NCBI RefSeq assembly: GCF_010500615.1
Contig: NZ_JAAGNX010000001.1
Coordinates: forward strand, 1 to 64,000
Reading direction: 5' to 3'
DNA from: Oceanipulchritudo coccoides
Lineage (GTDB): Bacteria > Verrucomicrobiota > Verrucomicrobiia > Opitutales > Oceanipulchritudinaceae
DNA length: 64,000 bases
The translations under genes were made by a program, and so were the position numbers. The notes under the pieces are model-generated. The model ran no database searches. It had not been told where the DNA came from and worked only from the letters and a program-made list of their open reading frames with translations. Positions 32,445-41,809 of this stretch are shown here, in pieces; within the stretch, counting starts at the first letter, position 1; the number at the start of each line of letters is the position of its first letter.

Positions 32445-33860
32445 TCAAGGGGTTGCTTTCCGTAGCAGGGCCGGATCCGGCCCCAGGAATTCCACCTCGC
32501 GGATAATTTCCATGCCGCCGGGCTCCGCTTCTATGACAATCTGCAAGGGAAAGGGGCCAATGAAGGTCTCCCGTGGAACTTGCACCACGAATGTCGCGTT
32601 CCTTTCTTCCATCGGCGTGAGAACCAGATTTTCTTCAAAGCCCGACGTTTGAACCGGCACTTCAAGTCCGCTTGCCTGTACGGCTGCGGAAAATGACAAG
32701 TTGCCCGTATCCTTGTTGATCAGGCGGATCTGGTATTGGTTGCGGATGTGGGTATCCGTCACATAAAACGGTGATCCTGGCATCCGCGTGGCCGTTGCCG
32801 AAGCTTGCTCCACAGAGGTGAAGGCAAATCCCGCCACGCCGATTCCCATGAAAAGCAGGGCTGTGTAAAGAATGGTGCGCGGGCGAATCCAGCGGGTTTT
32901 AAAGCCCTGCAGGTTGCGATCCGAAGCGTAGCGGATCAGCCCGCGGGGCCTCTTGACCTTGTCCATGATTTCATCACAGGCATCCATGCAGGCGGAACAA
33001 CCGATGCACTCAAGTTGGAGTCCGTGGCGGATATCAATCCCGGTCGGACAGACCTGGATACAGCGACGACAGCCGATGCAGTCGCCAGCTGATTCGTCCT
33101 TGACCGGTCCCGGTGGATTTCCGCGCTCAAAGTCGTAGGCGACATTATAGGTGTCGTCATCAATCAGCGCTGACTGGAGTCGGCCGTACGGGCAGATGAC
33201 AATACAGAGCTGTTCGCGGAAAAAGGCAAAATTGACGTACATGAGCCCTGTGGCGACGAAGACGAAAACAAAGGCGCCCCAATGCTCAAGTGGGGAGGTG
33301 GTCATCCATTGCCAGAGCTGCGGAATGGAGATGAAGTAGGAGAGGAAGATGTGGGCGATGGCAGACGCCAACAGGAGGAAAAGGCCGTGTTTGAGACCGC
33401 GCTTGAAGAGCTTCACCCCGTCGAAAGGGGCATTGTCCAAGGCCTTGCGCTTGGGTGCATCCCCTTCAATCCACCGCTCCACGCGGCGGAAGACGTGCTC
33501 AAGGAATATGGTCTGTGGGCAGGCCCAGCCGCACCAGACACGCCCGAGAAAGGCTGTTATAAAAAAGAGGAGAAAGGCCAGTCCGGAAACGAAAAAGAAG
33601 AGCAGCCACATGTCCTGGGCAGCCAACGTGATCCCGAAAAGATGGAAGCGCCTGTTCAGGACATCCAAAAAAATCGCCGGATAGCCATTGATTGGAATCC
33701 ATGGGAGGAGGATGTAGATACCGATCAGAAACAAAGCCGAGATGCGCCGCCACCGGGTGAATTGTCCCTTAACATCAGCAGGGTGGATGATGAAACGCGA
33801 GCCGTCCTCATTGATCGAGGTGACTGCGTCCAAGCTGGGCTTCTTGCTCTTGGGCTTCAT
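32445..33860 (-). CDS. ccoG: Cytochrome c oxidase accessory protein CcoG (FixG/RdxA)
   Basis: A 471-residue membrane ferredoxin-like protein that reduces Cu(II) for cbb3 oxidase biogenesis. It has about five membrane helices, a GR-VWCGWACPQTIFLEHVFR motif near 110, and two [4Fe-4S] motifs (CIGCRRCIQVCP and CIGCSACMDACD, about 258-295). A C-terminal immunoglobulin-like FixG_C part occupies the last 110 residues. It lies between ccoP and the ccoH-like gene, as in other cbb3 clusters. Confidence 0.95.
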   Translation of the reverse strand: MKPKSKKPSLDAVTSINEDGSRFIIHPADVKGQFTRWRRISALFLIGIYILLPWIPINGYPAIFLDVLNRRFHLFGITLAAQDMWLLFFFVSGLAFLLFFITAFLGRVWCGWACPQTIFLEHVFRRVERWIEGDAPKRKALDNAPFDGVKLFKRGLKHGLFLLLASAIAHIFLSYFISIPQLWQWMTTSPLEHWGAFVFVFVATGLMYVNFAFFREQLCIVICPYGRLQSALIDDDTYNVAYDFERGNPPGPVKDESAGDCIGCRRCIQVCPTGIDIRHGLQLECIGCSACMDACDEIMDKVKRPRGLIRYASDRNLQGFKTRWIRPRTILYTALLFMGIGVAGFAFTSVEQASATATRMPGSPFYVTDTHIRNQYQIRLINKDTGNLSFSAAVQASGLEVPVQTSGFEENLVLTPMEERNATFVVQVPRETFIGPFPLQIVIEAEPGGMEIIREVEFLGPDPALLRKATP

Positions 33861-33867
33861 TAAATCC

Positions 33868-34443
33868 TCATAACTCCAATGGCGGATTCAGGGTCGGGGC
33901 ATCCGCCATTTCCTGCTCGGTATGGTAGCTCAGGACATAGGCCACGACCTGGCTCACCTTTTGTGCGCCCAGCTCGTTGATCCATGCCTGCATGCCCGCT
34001 TTCTTGTCCGGGGAGCCATTCACGACAATCGAGTAAAGGCTGATGGGTTGGTTGCCCCACTTCCACTCATCGTCGACAAGGTTCACTCCGATGCCGCCCT
34101 TGAGGTCAGCGCCATGGCAGGCAACGCACTTGTCCTTGAAAATCTCGGAGCCCGCACTGACAAAGCCTGCATTGCGGCTCATCTGCCAGAGAGTGTCATT
34201 GGAAATTTCACCCATGGCGGCGAGTCGCACTTCCTCGACCTTCGCCATCTGCGCTTCAACAATGGCGGCGTCGGTCTCCATGACATCCGCATTGTACCAG
34301 GAAAACCAATACATCACAGTCAGGATAACGGCGCCATAAAAGGTCCAGAGCCACCAGTTTGGGAGGCGGTTGTCATATTCCTGAATACCGTCGTAGACGT
34401 GCGGTCTCAGTTTATCGTCTTGTGGATTCTCTTTCTTGCTCAT
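33868..34443 (-). CDS. ccoP: cbb3 oxidase cytochrome c subunit CcoP, one-haem form
   Basis: A 191-residue membrane-anchored cytochrome c passing electrons to CcoNO. The FixP N-terminal domain is clear: YDGIQEYDNRLPNWWLWTFY followed by one helix (about 40-60). Only one haem site is present (CVACH, about 127), while standard CcoP has two C-x2-CH sites and about 300 residues. A methionine ligand lies near residue 160 (KAGMQAW). Starts at 34473 or 34443 are possible; the latter, MSKKEN, was chosen. It overlaps ccoQ. Confidence 0.9.
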   Translation of the reverse strand: MSKKENPQDDKLRPHVYDGIQEYDNRLPNWWLWTFYGAVILTVMYWFSWYNADVMETDAAIVEAQMAKVEEVRLAAMGEISNDTLWQMSRNAGFVSAGSEIFKDKCVACHGADLKGGIGVNLVDDEWKWGNQPISLYSIVVNGSPDKKAGMQAWINELGAQKVSQVVAYVLSYHTEQEMADAPTLNPPLEL

Positions 34444-34618
34444 TGCTCGGTTTTTCCGGGTTTCCGGATTCAAGTGGAAGGTTCGACATGTGCTCCCGGT
34501 CAGCCTTGCTCATGCGCAGGGCACGCCAGCAGAAGTAAAGAAATGCGATGAAGAAGAGGACAAAAGCAATCAGGGTGATGATGGCCTGCCATTCCTCAAA
34601 CTGTACGCGTTTAAACAT
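34412..34618 (-). CDS. ccoQ: cbb3 oxidase small subunit CcoQ
   Basis: A 68-residue single-helix protein (helix about 12-33, ending LYFCWRALR) with a polar C-terminal half. The form and position between ccoNO and ccoP match CcoQ/FixQ, which stabilises the complex. It overlaps the ccoP start by about 30 bases and begins 19 bases downstream of the ccoNO stop. Confidence 0.82.
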   Translation of the reverse strand: MFKRVQFEEWQAIITLIAFVLFFIAFLYFCWRALRMSKADREHMSNLPLESGNPEKPSNEQERESTRR

Positions 34619-34637
34619 GTCCTAAATCAGCATTCAA

Positions 34638-36971
34638 TTATTGATCCAGTCGTGCGGCGGCAAGGGATGCGTCCTCGTAGGTGCCCAGCTTTTGCAGATA
34701 GGCGATCAAAGCGACAATCTGCCGGTCCGGCTCGGTGCTCCGGAAGTTTGCCTCAAGATCGGCCACAATCTCGTTGGCTTGCTCGCTGACCAGCGCGAGG
34801 ACTTCCTCGTCGCTCCAGTCGGGGTAGGGGACTCCGAGGGTCCGCATCGCGGCGACTTTCCCCGGAATACGGCTCCAGTCGACAGACTTTTCCAGCATGG
34901 CTGGATAAGGTGGCATGTTTGAACCCGGGGAAATGTCGGTTGGTTTGTTCATGTGGTCGTAATGCCACACATTTGGCCGCTTTCCGCCCTCCCGTGCCAG
35001 GTCCGGACCGGTCCGCTTGGAACCCCATTGGAAAGGATGGTCATAAATGGACTCTCCAAGCCGTGAATAATCTCCGTAGCGCAGGACATCCGGCATCATC
35101 ATCCGGATTTGCTGGCTGTGGCAATTGTAGCACCCTTCGGAAATATATATATTGCGCCCGGCCAGCTCAAGTGGCGTGTAGGGCACCTGCACCCGGTCCT
35201 CGAGGTTGGCGGCATTCTGCACGACAATTGTCGGAATGATCTGGATCATCCCGCCAATCGCCACGGCGACCAGAACCAATATGGAAAATGGGGCCCAGTT
35301 GCCAAGAAGGCGCTCGTACCAGTCACTCCACTTGGCGGAGGTCGCCTGAAAGTGAACAATGCCAATGAGGCAGAACAGGATCGTGGTGATTATCCCCAGG
35401 AGCAAAAGAAGGTCGTTCCCGAAGAACCACAGGCACATGCCAACAATGACGGCGGAGGAATAGAAAACGGGCCAGTTGAAGATTGTCCCGAGCAGGCCAA
35501 TTGAGCCCTCGAGCTCGCGGGTCTCTTCCTGCTCCTCGACTTCAACCGTGATCGTGCCATTGACCGGTTCCTTCCCGGCGACGGTCTTGTAGATGTTATA
35601 CATCAGCATGACCCAGCCAACCAGATAGAGCGTTCCCCCAATGGCCCGGGTGAGCATCAGCGGGCGGATCGAATTCAGGGTGTCGAGGAAGTTCGGGTAG
35701 GCGAGAACGGTACCATTCTCAACCGCGCCGTTGAGCATCAGGCCCTGAGTGATACCGCTGGCCCACATGGATGCGACGTAGAGGAGGATTCCCACCGTGC
35801 CGATCCAGAAATGCATATTGGCCAGACTCACCGAATAGAGCTTGGTCTTCCAGAGCCGTGGCGCCAGGTAGTAGAACATACCCGCTGCCATGAAGCCGTT
35901 CCAGCCAAGGGTCCCGCTGTGAACATGCCCGATGGTCCAATCCGTGTAGTGGCTCAGATAGTTGACCGCGCGGATCGAAAGGAGCGGACCTTCAAAAGTG
36001 GCCATGCCATAAAATGTCACCCCGGCGGCAAAAAACTTCAGTACGGGGTCCCGCCGGAGCTGGTCCCATGCGCCACGCAGGGTCAGGAGGCCATTGAGCA
36101 TGCCACCCCAGCTGGGTGCCCAAAGCATGAGGGAAAAGAGCATTCCAAGGGCTTGCAGCCAATGCGGGAGCGACGTGTTGAGCAGGTGATGCGGGCCAGC
36201 CCAGATATAAATAAAGACCAGCGACCAGAAGTGGACCACGCTCAGCCGGTAACTGTACACCGGCCGGTTGGCTGCCTTCGGAATGTAGTAATACATGATA
36301 CCGAGGATCGGTGTCGTGAGGAAGAAGGCCACCGCGTTGTGACCGTACCACCACTGGATCAACGCATCCTTCACGCCGCCAAAAATCGGGTAGCTGTGGA
36401 CCAGCGAAGTGGGCAGGGCGAGGTTGTTGACCACGTACAGCATCGCCACCGTGATGATTGTCGCGATGTAGAACCAGATGGCCACGTAGAGGGTCGGCTC
36501 ATTCCGTTTGGCAAGCGTCCAGAAGAAGTTGATTCCGAAAATGACCCAGATCACGGCCACGAGGATATCGAGGGGCCAGATTAACTCAGCGTATTCCTTG
36601 CCTTGGGTCAGTCCCAGCGGGAGCGTGATGGCCGCTCCGACAATAATCACCTGCCAGCCCCAGAAATGGATCTTTGTGAGCAAGTCGTTGGCGGTCCTGA
36701 CTTTGCAAAGTCGCTGGGTCGAGTGATAGATGCCTGCAAAGAGCATGTTCCCCACAAAAGCGAAGATCGCCCCGTTGGTGTGCAGGGGCCGCAGGCGACC
36801 GAAGCTCAGCCACGACATGTTCAGGTTCAGGAACGAGAAGTTGAGCTGGAAGGCAATCAGGACGCCGACCACCATGCCGATCAAACCCCAGAAAATTCCT
36901 GCAAGGACAAATAGTCGCACGTGGTGGTCATCGTATTCGATGACCCGTCTGGTACTAACAGAAGAACTCAT
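34638..36971 (-). CDS. ccoNO: Fused cbb3 oxidase subunits I and II (CcoN-CcoO)
   Basis: A 777-residue fusion of the catalytic subunit and the monohaem cytochrome c subunit of cbb3 oxidase. The CcoN part (about 1-485) has LSFGRLRPLHTNG with His64, WWYGHNAV with His211, the tyrosine-bearing SYRLSVVHFW region, AGPHHLL (His261, His262) and IGHVHSG (His349, His351), the haem b, b3 and CuB ligands. A linker with two added helices (about 500-540) leads to the CcoO part, with a helix (about 560-582) and the haem site EGCYNCHSQQIR (Cys614-His618). Fusions like this are known from some Bacteroidetes and Verrucomicrobia. It begins the oxidase genes and is followed by ccoQ and ccoP. Confidence 0.94.
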   Translation of the reverse strand: MSSSVSTRRVIEYDDHHVRLFVLAGIFWGLIGMVVGVLIAFQLNFSFLNLNMSWLSFGRLRPLHTNGAIFAFVGNMLFAGIYHSTQRLCKVRTANDLLTKIHFWGWQVIIVGAAITLPLGLTQGKEYAELIWPLDILVAVIWVIFGINFFWTLAKRNEPTLYVAIWFYIATIITVAMLYVVNNLALPTSLVHSYPIFGGVKDALIQWWYGHNAVAFFLTTPILGIMYYYIPKAANRPVYSYRLSVVHFWSLVFIYIWAGPHHLLNTSLPHWLQALGMLFSLMLWAPSWGGMLNGLLTLRGAWDQLRRDPVLKFFAAGVTFYGMATFEGPLLSIRAVNYLSHYTDWTIGHVHSGTLGWNGFMAAGMFYYLAPRLWKTKLYSVSLANMHFWIGTVGILLYVASMWASGITQGLMLNGAVENGTVLAYPNFLDTLNSIRPLMLTRAIGGTLYLVGWVMLMYNIYKTVAGKEPVNGTITVEVEEQEETRELEGSIGLLGTIFNWPVFYSSAVIVGMCLWFFGNDLLLLLGIITTILFCLIGIVHFQATSAKWSDWYERLLGNWAPFSILVLVAVAIGGMIQIIPTIVVQNAANLEDRVQVPYTPLELAGRNIYISEGCYNCHSQQIRMMMPDVLRYGDYSRLGESIYDHPFQWGSKRTGPDLAREGGKRPNVWHYDHMNKPTDISPGSNMPPYPAMLEKSVDWSRIPGKVAAMRTLGVPYPDWSDEEVLALVSEQANEIVADLEANFRSTEPDRQIVALIAYLQKLGTYEDASLAAARLDQ

Positions 36972-36988
36972 AATTCACACACTTTGGG

Positions 36989-37144
36989 TTAAGAATCGGA
37001 TCGTGGATCCTCATCTTCGAAAGGAAGAAGCGCATCCTGTTCAGAACTCCTGAATTTTCCGTTCCGGCGCTCCTTGACAAAGAGCAGAATGAACAAGGTC
37101 ACCAGAACGAGGCTAAGGAATATCGTGAGCAGGAGGGCGCTCAT
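36989..37144 (-). CDS. ccoS: CcoS-like cbb3 assembly small protein
   Basis: A 51-residue protein: MSALLLTIFLSLVLVTLF helix at the start, then KERRNGKFRSSEQDALLPF and an acidic end. CcoS proteins are short, with one N-terminal helix, and many have the same F-x2-[DE]-D-x2-PF pattern. It lies 17 bases upstream of ccoNO, so it is first in the cluster, where ccoS is often last. Its role would be copper or haem insertion. Confidence 0.72.
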   Translation of the reverse strand: MSALLLTIFLSLVLVTLFILLFVKERRNGKFRSSEQDALLPFEDEDPRSDS

Positions 37145-37223
37145 GCGCTTTTTATCTGTCGGTTTGGAGGGCCCTGCGTCAACGCAAAATGTCCTTTGAA
37201 AGGGACTTTAAGGGAATTTGTGA

Positions 37224-37976
37224 TCAGGGCCTCTTGCTCGCCTGGTAATAGCGCAACGCCTCGGGCATGGCTTCGGTCAATGTCTCGATGCGCGTTTCGT
37301 AACCGGGGTGTGTTGAAAGGAACTCGGGGAGAGAGGAGCTGCTTGCTTCCGCCATCTTCTTCCAGAACGTGATTGCGGCCCGTGGATCAAACCCCGAACG
37401 GGCTGCGATTATGAGCCCCATGCGGTCGGATTGGGTTTCGTGCGAGCGGCTGTAGGGAAGCATGATGCCGACTTGCGAGCCGATGCCGTAGGCGGCCAGG
37501 GCGAGGGCCCGGTTTTCATCCTCCATCTCGCTGGTTCCGACGGCCACCAGCACCCCGATGCCGCCCCGGATCAATTCCGCGGACATACGCTGGTTGGCGT
37601 GCTTGAGGAGGACGTGGGCAATCTCGTGACCGACAACGGCCGCCAGCTCGTCATCCGAGTCAACCAGCTCGAGGAGTCCCGTGAATACAGCTATTTTCCC
37701 GCCCGGCATGGCAAAGGCATTGGCGGCTTCATCCTCAAGCAGGACGTATTCCCAATCGGCATCCGGCATTTCATCGCCAAGTGTCTGGGCGATACGGCTG
37801 CTCACGCGGTTTACCATGGCCGTGCCCGCAGGATCATTTGAAATCGGAAATTGCTCCTTGATTTTGGAGAACTCGGTCGCCGCCATGCCGGCCAGATAAT
37901 CCTCTGAAAAGAAAGTCGGGCCGGAGGCACAGCCACAAAATGCGACGAGCAGGAACAGGTAAAGAAGGCGCTTCAT
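37224..37976 (-). CDS. M48-family metalloprotease, lipoprotein
   Basis: A 250-residue periplasmic zinc protease of the LoiP/YcaL group. The lipoprotein signal has a likely acylated Cys16 (FCGCAS). The zinc site is GHEIAH (His117, Glu118, His121) with a third ligand in SHETQSDRMG (about 180). The family's PGGKIAVFTGLL precedes it. A role in outer-membrane protein quality control would fit. It follows the HD-domain gene by six bases. Confidence 0.92.
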   Translation of the reverse strand: MKRLLYLFLLVAFCGCASGPTFFSEDYLAGMAATEFSKIKEQFPISNDPAGTAMVNRVSSRIAQTLGDEMPDADWEYVLLEDEAANAFAMPGGKIAVFTGLLELVDSDDELAAVVGHEIAHVLLKHANQRMSAELIRGGIGVLVAVGTSEMEDENRALALAAYGIGSQVGIMLPYSRSHETQSDRMGLIIAARSGFDPRAAITFWKKMAEASSSSLPEFLSTHPGYETRIETLTEAMPEALRYYQASKRP

Positions 37977-37982
37977 GGTCGT

Positions 37983-38846
37983 TTATTCCTCGGATTCGTT
38001 GGGCTGGAGGGCCTCGATATTGGCCTCCGCGTGGATGACATAGACATTGGGACCGTCCGGGTAGGGATTGTTGAGGAATCGATAAACCCCGCCGTAATCA
38101 ATCTTCAGCCTTGGAAGGACAAACTGAAACCAGAAGCCGGGTGTGCTTGAGACAAGGCTGTCCAGATTGGGAAATGGCCGCTCAGTCTGGCTCAATCCGC
38201 GGAGGCGGTCGAATTCTTCAAATTCCTTGTAGAGGGAGGGCAGCTTGTCGAGGTACTGCGGATCGGACATTTGCGCCAGAAAGTCCGCTGTGGCGAGCAT
38301 CTGGGCCAGTGTCTTCTCGGTCGGAGTTGTGTAGGGAATTCCTTCAACGATGGCCCGTGGCCCCGTTGAGGCAATCAGCCGCTGGATGACTGAAATGGCT
38401 TCTTCCGGCCACTGCAGGCTCATCAGGAACCGGCGGGCAATGTGGCAACTGCGATGTTCATGGATGAGCACATACTTGGCTCCGGTTCCACTTGGATCAT
38501 CCGTTTCCTTCAAATAGCCCGTGTCGTGAAGAAGGCAGGAGGCGATCCCCAACAGAAAATCCGCATACACCACCGGCAGATCCGGCTTGTGCATCTTCAG
38601 GGAGGCAAACATGCGCGCCCAGCAGAGCGTTACCTGCAGGGTGTGCTCAAAGTCATGGTAGGCCATGTCACTGGCCTGGTACGGATGGATGTTTCCCTTG
38701 TAAAGCTCCGAAACCGCATCCATGAGCTTGCTGATCCGCTCGAGATCCTGCCCCGGAAAACAATCCCGCGCGATATCCAGAATAGCTGCCTCGACAGCTT
38801 TAGGATCATGCGTGGGAATGGAATCTAGGGAAAATTCAGGAGTCAT
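37983..38846 (-). CDS. HD-domain phosphohydrolase
   Basis: A 287-residue soluble protein with an HD metal site: YHDFEHT (His64, His68), LLHDTGY (His107-Asp108) and HEHRS (His129, His131). This helical arrangement is shared with PDEase_I/HDc phosphodiesterases, so a cyclic-nucleotide or nucleotide monophosphate substrate is likely but not determined. The C-terminal 90 residues carry family-like FDRLRGL and YGGVYRFLNN. It is co-directional with the protease gene and divergent from coaE. Confidence 0.8.
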   Translation of the reverse strand: MTPEFSLDSIPTHDPKAVEAAILDIARDCFPGQDLERISKLMDAVSELYKGNIHPYQASDMAYHDFEHTLQVTLCWARMFASLKMHKPDLPVVYADFLLGIASCLLHDTGYLKETDDPSGTGAKYVLIHEHRSCHIARRFLMSLQWPEEAISVIQRLIASTGPRAIVEGIPYTTPTEKTLAQMLATADFLAQMSDPQYLDKLPSLYKEFEEFDRLRGLSQTERPFPNLDSLVSSTPGFWFQFVLPRLKIDYGGVYRFLNNPYPDGPNVYVIHAEANIEALQPNESEE

Positions 38847-38966
38847 GGTGGAGCAGAAGTGTCGATGAAGATGAGAATTTTCCCTTTGTGGGGCAAATCA
38901 TTTACGCCATGAATTGCATTTTGCTTGAAGGTGCGGGGTTCGCTCGCCACCTGTTTGTGCAGGGCA

Positions 38967-38990
38967 CGGCTCATTTTGAGCCGGGTTTTT
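38967..38990 (+). promoter_or_regulatory. Terminator-like hairpin directly before coaE
   Basis: CGGCTCA (38967-38973) and TGAGCCG (38977-38983) form a perfect 7-bp stem with a TTT loop, followed by GG and five T bases ending three bases before the coaE ATG. As there is no rightward gene upstream, this is better read as an attenuator or translation-blocking structure than as a plain terminator. The rest of the 147-base gap before coaE shows nothing else. Confidence 0.5.
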
Positions 38991-38993
38991 GAC

Positions 38994-39572
38994 ATGATGA
39001 ATATCGGGCTGACAGGTGGAATCGGATGCGGTAAGTCGACTGCATTGGCCTTTTTCAAGGAGGCGGGAGCAACCGTTGTTGAGACGGATGCCATCGTCCG
39101 CCAGCTGCTCGCCTCGGACGCCGGGTTGATCGCTGAAATCGAACAGTCCTTTGGTTCCGGGGTGATCGACAAGGAAGGAAGAGTTGACAGGTCAAGGCTT
39201 GGAGCTAAGGTCTTTCGTAATTCCAAGGCCTTAGCCATTCTGGAATCTCTCGTGCATCCCCGGGTCCGCCAACAGTGGATGCGGGAGCTGGCGAAAAACC
39301 ATCCGGTCCTGATCGTTGAGATCCCTCTTTTGTTTGAAAAGGACCTCCAAGGTTATTTTTCCACAACCCTTTGCGTGAGTAGCTATCCGGAACTTCAATT
39401 TGCACGGCTGAAAGCCAGAGGAATGAGTGAATCACAAATCCAATACCGTAAAGACAGCCAACTCAGCCTGGACGAAAAGATGAGCAGGGCGGACATTATC
39501 CTCCATAATAATGGGTCACCTGAGCATTTGCGAGAACAGGTGGAGCACACCATGCGGCTGCTTCAGCGGTAA
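38994..39572 (+). CDS. coaE: Dephospho-CoA kinase
   Basis: The last step of coenzyme A synthesis: phosphorylates the 3' hydroxyl of dephospho-CoA with ATP. The 192-residue product opens with [17 protein letters not shown], the P-loop, followed by [12 protein letters not shown] with the family's D-A-x-x, [19 protein letters not shown] and [10 protein letters not shown]. Two adjacent ATGs (38994 and 38997) can serve. It begins right after a hairpin, and rho follows after 32 bases. Confidence 0.94.
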   Translation: MMNIGLTGGIGCGKSTALAFFKEAGATVVETDAIVRQLLASDAGLIAEIEQSFGSGVIDKEGRVDRSRLGAKVFRNSKALAILESLVHPRVRQQWMRELAKNHPVLIVEIPLLFEKDLQGYFSTTLCVSSYPELQFARLKARGMSESQIQYRKDSQLSLDEKMSRADIILHNNGSPEHLREQVEHTMRLLQR

Positions 39573-39604
39573 CGACACAATACCACATCATTCAATCACC
39601 ATTC

Positions 39605-41692
39605 ATGAGCTCCGATCAATCAGACCTCGAGTTCGAGGCACAGCCTCCAGCCAAGAAGAAAACCGCTGCCAAGAAAGTGACCCGCAAGCGGGCCGCCCGT
39701 AAGACGGCAACGAAAAAGACTGCCCGCAAGAAGGTGGAATCCGATGGGAACTCAAGTACGGCGGAGGACAAGAGCTCTTCCTCCCGCGAGCCGGCGTTAT
39801 CCCCACCTCCTGTCGTGAAGGACAAGGATGTACCGGAAGTTTACTCTTCAGATCTTGATACGCCCCCACCCAAGCCAGTTGAGCGCGCCAAGGAAACATC
39901 GGCCCACGAGGAGACCGACCGGAAGCAGAATGACGGTCCCTCCCGACCCTCCAGACAGGGACAGAATTCCTCAAGGGACAAGGATTCGGATGGCCGTGGA
40001 CGGCGCGGGGATAACCGGGGCAATAAAGGGTATCGACAAAAGCCCTACACTCCGGGTAACCAGAAAAAGGGGCCAGGGCCTGGCAATCAGCCTAAGGGCA
40101 AGCGCCGGGACAAGCGCCGTCAGCGCGACGGGGATCGCCGCCCGCGGAAGAAGCGCGAGGGACCTGCCATCCGCGCGGAATGGGGCGAGTTGCCGTCACT
40201 GGAAGCCCTGCAGAAGCTCGAAACCATTGAGGTCCTTGCCACCGAAATCACGGATACTTCCAAGGAGCCGATTTTTCTCGATGACATCTGGACGCAGCCT
40301 TTCCTCGAACTTCGCGAATGGGCCCAGAAGGAATACGATTTGGGCGACCGCACATTTTCCGTGCGTCAGTCCCTTGTGGAGGCCATTCTTGATGCAGCCT
40401 TTGAAAAGAAACAACCCCTTCATTGCCGGGGAATTGTTGAGATTCTTGAAGACGGGACGGCCCTCGTTGTCTATGAAAACGACAACTACCAGATTCGTCC
40501 AGCGAGTGCGTTCCTGCCCAAGGCGCTTGTTCGCAAGTACGCGGTCAAGAAGGGAACGATCATCGAGGCTCAATTTCATCCACGCCGGAAAGCGTTACCT
40601 GATGACGCCATCGACAAACTGAAAAAGGCCGGGCGTGGTAACGAGGAAATCGACGCTATTCCAGATGGGGTTGAAGAGGATCTTGCCGCGGAAGCCCTCG
40701 CTGCCCTTTTCCCGCAGAATGATTACATGCAGGATGCGGAAGCCGAAGAGGAAACCTGTCCATACGTCGTGAAAATCCTTTCCCTCATGGGGCGCGCTCC
40801 CGAGAAGAATATCGAGGTGACGCCCTTTGAGGACTTGATCCCTTATTATCCGACCGAGCGGATCATCCTTGAGACCGAGCCCAAGGTGAAGTGGGACAAC
40901 ACCGCCATGCGGGTGGTTGATCTCCTTACACCAGTCGGCTTGGGACAGCGTGGATTGATCGTCGCCCCGCCGCGCACGGGGAAAACGGTCCTTCAGCAGG
41001 CGATCGCCAACGCCGTGGCCATCAACAAGCCTGAAGCCCATTTGATCATCCTTTTGATCGATGAACGTCCTGAGGAAGTGACGGATTTCCGTCGCCAGAT
41101 CACAACAGGCGAAGTCATTGCATCCACTTTTGATGAAAGCCCGGAGAACCATGTCCATTGCGCTGAGATGGTCATCGAGAAGTCCCGCCGCATGGTTGAG
41201 GACGGACAGCATGTGATCATCCTGCTCGACTCGATCACCCGTCTGGCCCGCGCCTACAACGCGCTTGCCTCCAACAGCGGCAAGATTCTTTCCGGAGGGG
41301 TGGAGGCCAATGCCCTGCAAAAGCCAAAGCGTTTCTTCGGCAGTGCCCGAAATATCGAGGGCGGTGGCTCCCTGACAATCCTGGGAACGGCCCTGGTGGA
41401 AACCGGAAGCCGAATGGATGAAGTCATTTTCGAGGAGTTCAAGGGCACGGGTAACATGGAACTGCACCTTGACCGGGCGCTTTCCGATAAACGTATTTTC
41501 CCAGCCATCGAAATGGCCAAGAGTGGTACCCGTAAGGAGGAATTGCTCTACCATCCCGAGGAAATGGCCAAGGTCTACGGCCTGCGCCGGGCCATGAAGG
41601 GTGTCCCGCCAACCGATGCCATGGAAATGCTCATCACCCGTATCAAGAAAACCACGACGAACATCCAGTTCCTCGTCGGCGTCAATACCTAG
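39605..41692 (+). CDS. rho: Transcription termination factor Rho with long basic N-terminal extension
   Basis: A 695-residue RNA-dependent helicase. Residues 1-190 are low-complexity: first K/A/R/T repeats like histone H1 tails, then a Q/G/R/K-rich stretch. The OB-fold RNA-binding domain lies at about 225-330 ([20 protein letters not shown]). About 70 unusual residues (330-400) separate it from the ATPase, which has Walker [14 protein letters not shown] (about 457), Walker [16 protein letters not shown], the Q-loop region LARAYNAL and R-finger text [11 protein letters not shown]. Standard Rho is about 420 residues. Long basic insertions are known in actinobacterial and other Rho proteins and can broaden RNA binding. 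Confidence 0.95.
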   Translation: MSSDQSDLEFEAQPPAKKKTAAKKVTRKRAARKTATKKTARKKVESDGNSSTAEDKSSSSREPALSPPPVVKDKDVPEVYSSDLDTPPPKPVERAKETSAHEETDRKQNDGPSRPSRQGQNSSRDKDSDGRGRRGDNRGNKGYRQKPYTPGNQKKGPGPGNQPKGKRRDKRRQRDGDRRPRKKREGPAIRAEWGELPSLEALQKLETIEVLATEITDTSKEPIFLDDIWTQPFLELREWAQKEYDLGDRTFSVRQSLVEAILDAAFEKKQPLHCRGIVEILEDGTALVVYENDNYQIRPASAFLPKALVRKYAVKKGTIIEAQFHPRRKALPDDAIDKLKKAGRGNEEIDAIPDGVEEDLAAEALAALFPQNDYMQDAEAEEETCPYVVKILSLMGRAPEKNIEVTPFEDLIPYYPTERIILETEPKVKWDNTAMRVVDLLTPVGLGQRGLIVAPPRTGKTVLQQAIANAVAINKPEAHLIILLIDERPEEVTDFRRQITTGEVIASTFDESPENHVHCAEMVIEKSRRMVEDGQHVIILLDSITRLARAYNALASNSGKILSGGVEANALQKPKRFFGSARNIEGGGSLTILGTALVETGSRMDEVIFEEFKGTGNMELHLDRALSDKRIFPAIEMAKSGTRKEELLYHPEEMAKVYGLRRAMKGVPPTDAMEMLITRIKKTTTNIQFLVGVNT

Positions 41693-41702
41693 GTGCCAGA
41701 TT

Positions 41703-41748
41703 GGAGCCCCGCCTTCGGGCGGGCCAGACCGCCTGATGGCGGGACTCC
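41703..41748. repeat. Extragenic inverted repeat (REP-like) after rho
   Basis: GGAGCCCCGCC (41703-41713) and GGCGGGACTCC (41738-41748) are inverted copies with one mismatch around 24 bases, which themselves hold CCCGCC-TTCG-GGCGGG and CCGCC-TGAT-GGCGG hairpins. There is no T tract, so this is not a plain terminator. The form fits a repetitive extragenic palindrome, but no second copy was recognised in this window. Confidence 0.5.
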
Positions 41749-41809
41749 CCGTATCCATGAATTGACTTTCTCATTGTCGAACCGGACATAAGGCCCCAGT
41801 CTGGTTGGG

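Noticed and set aside
40595-41758. A 387-codon minus-strand frame opposite rho
   Set aside because: It is a shadow of the Rho ATPase domain, with no recognisable motif and no promoter or ribosome site.
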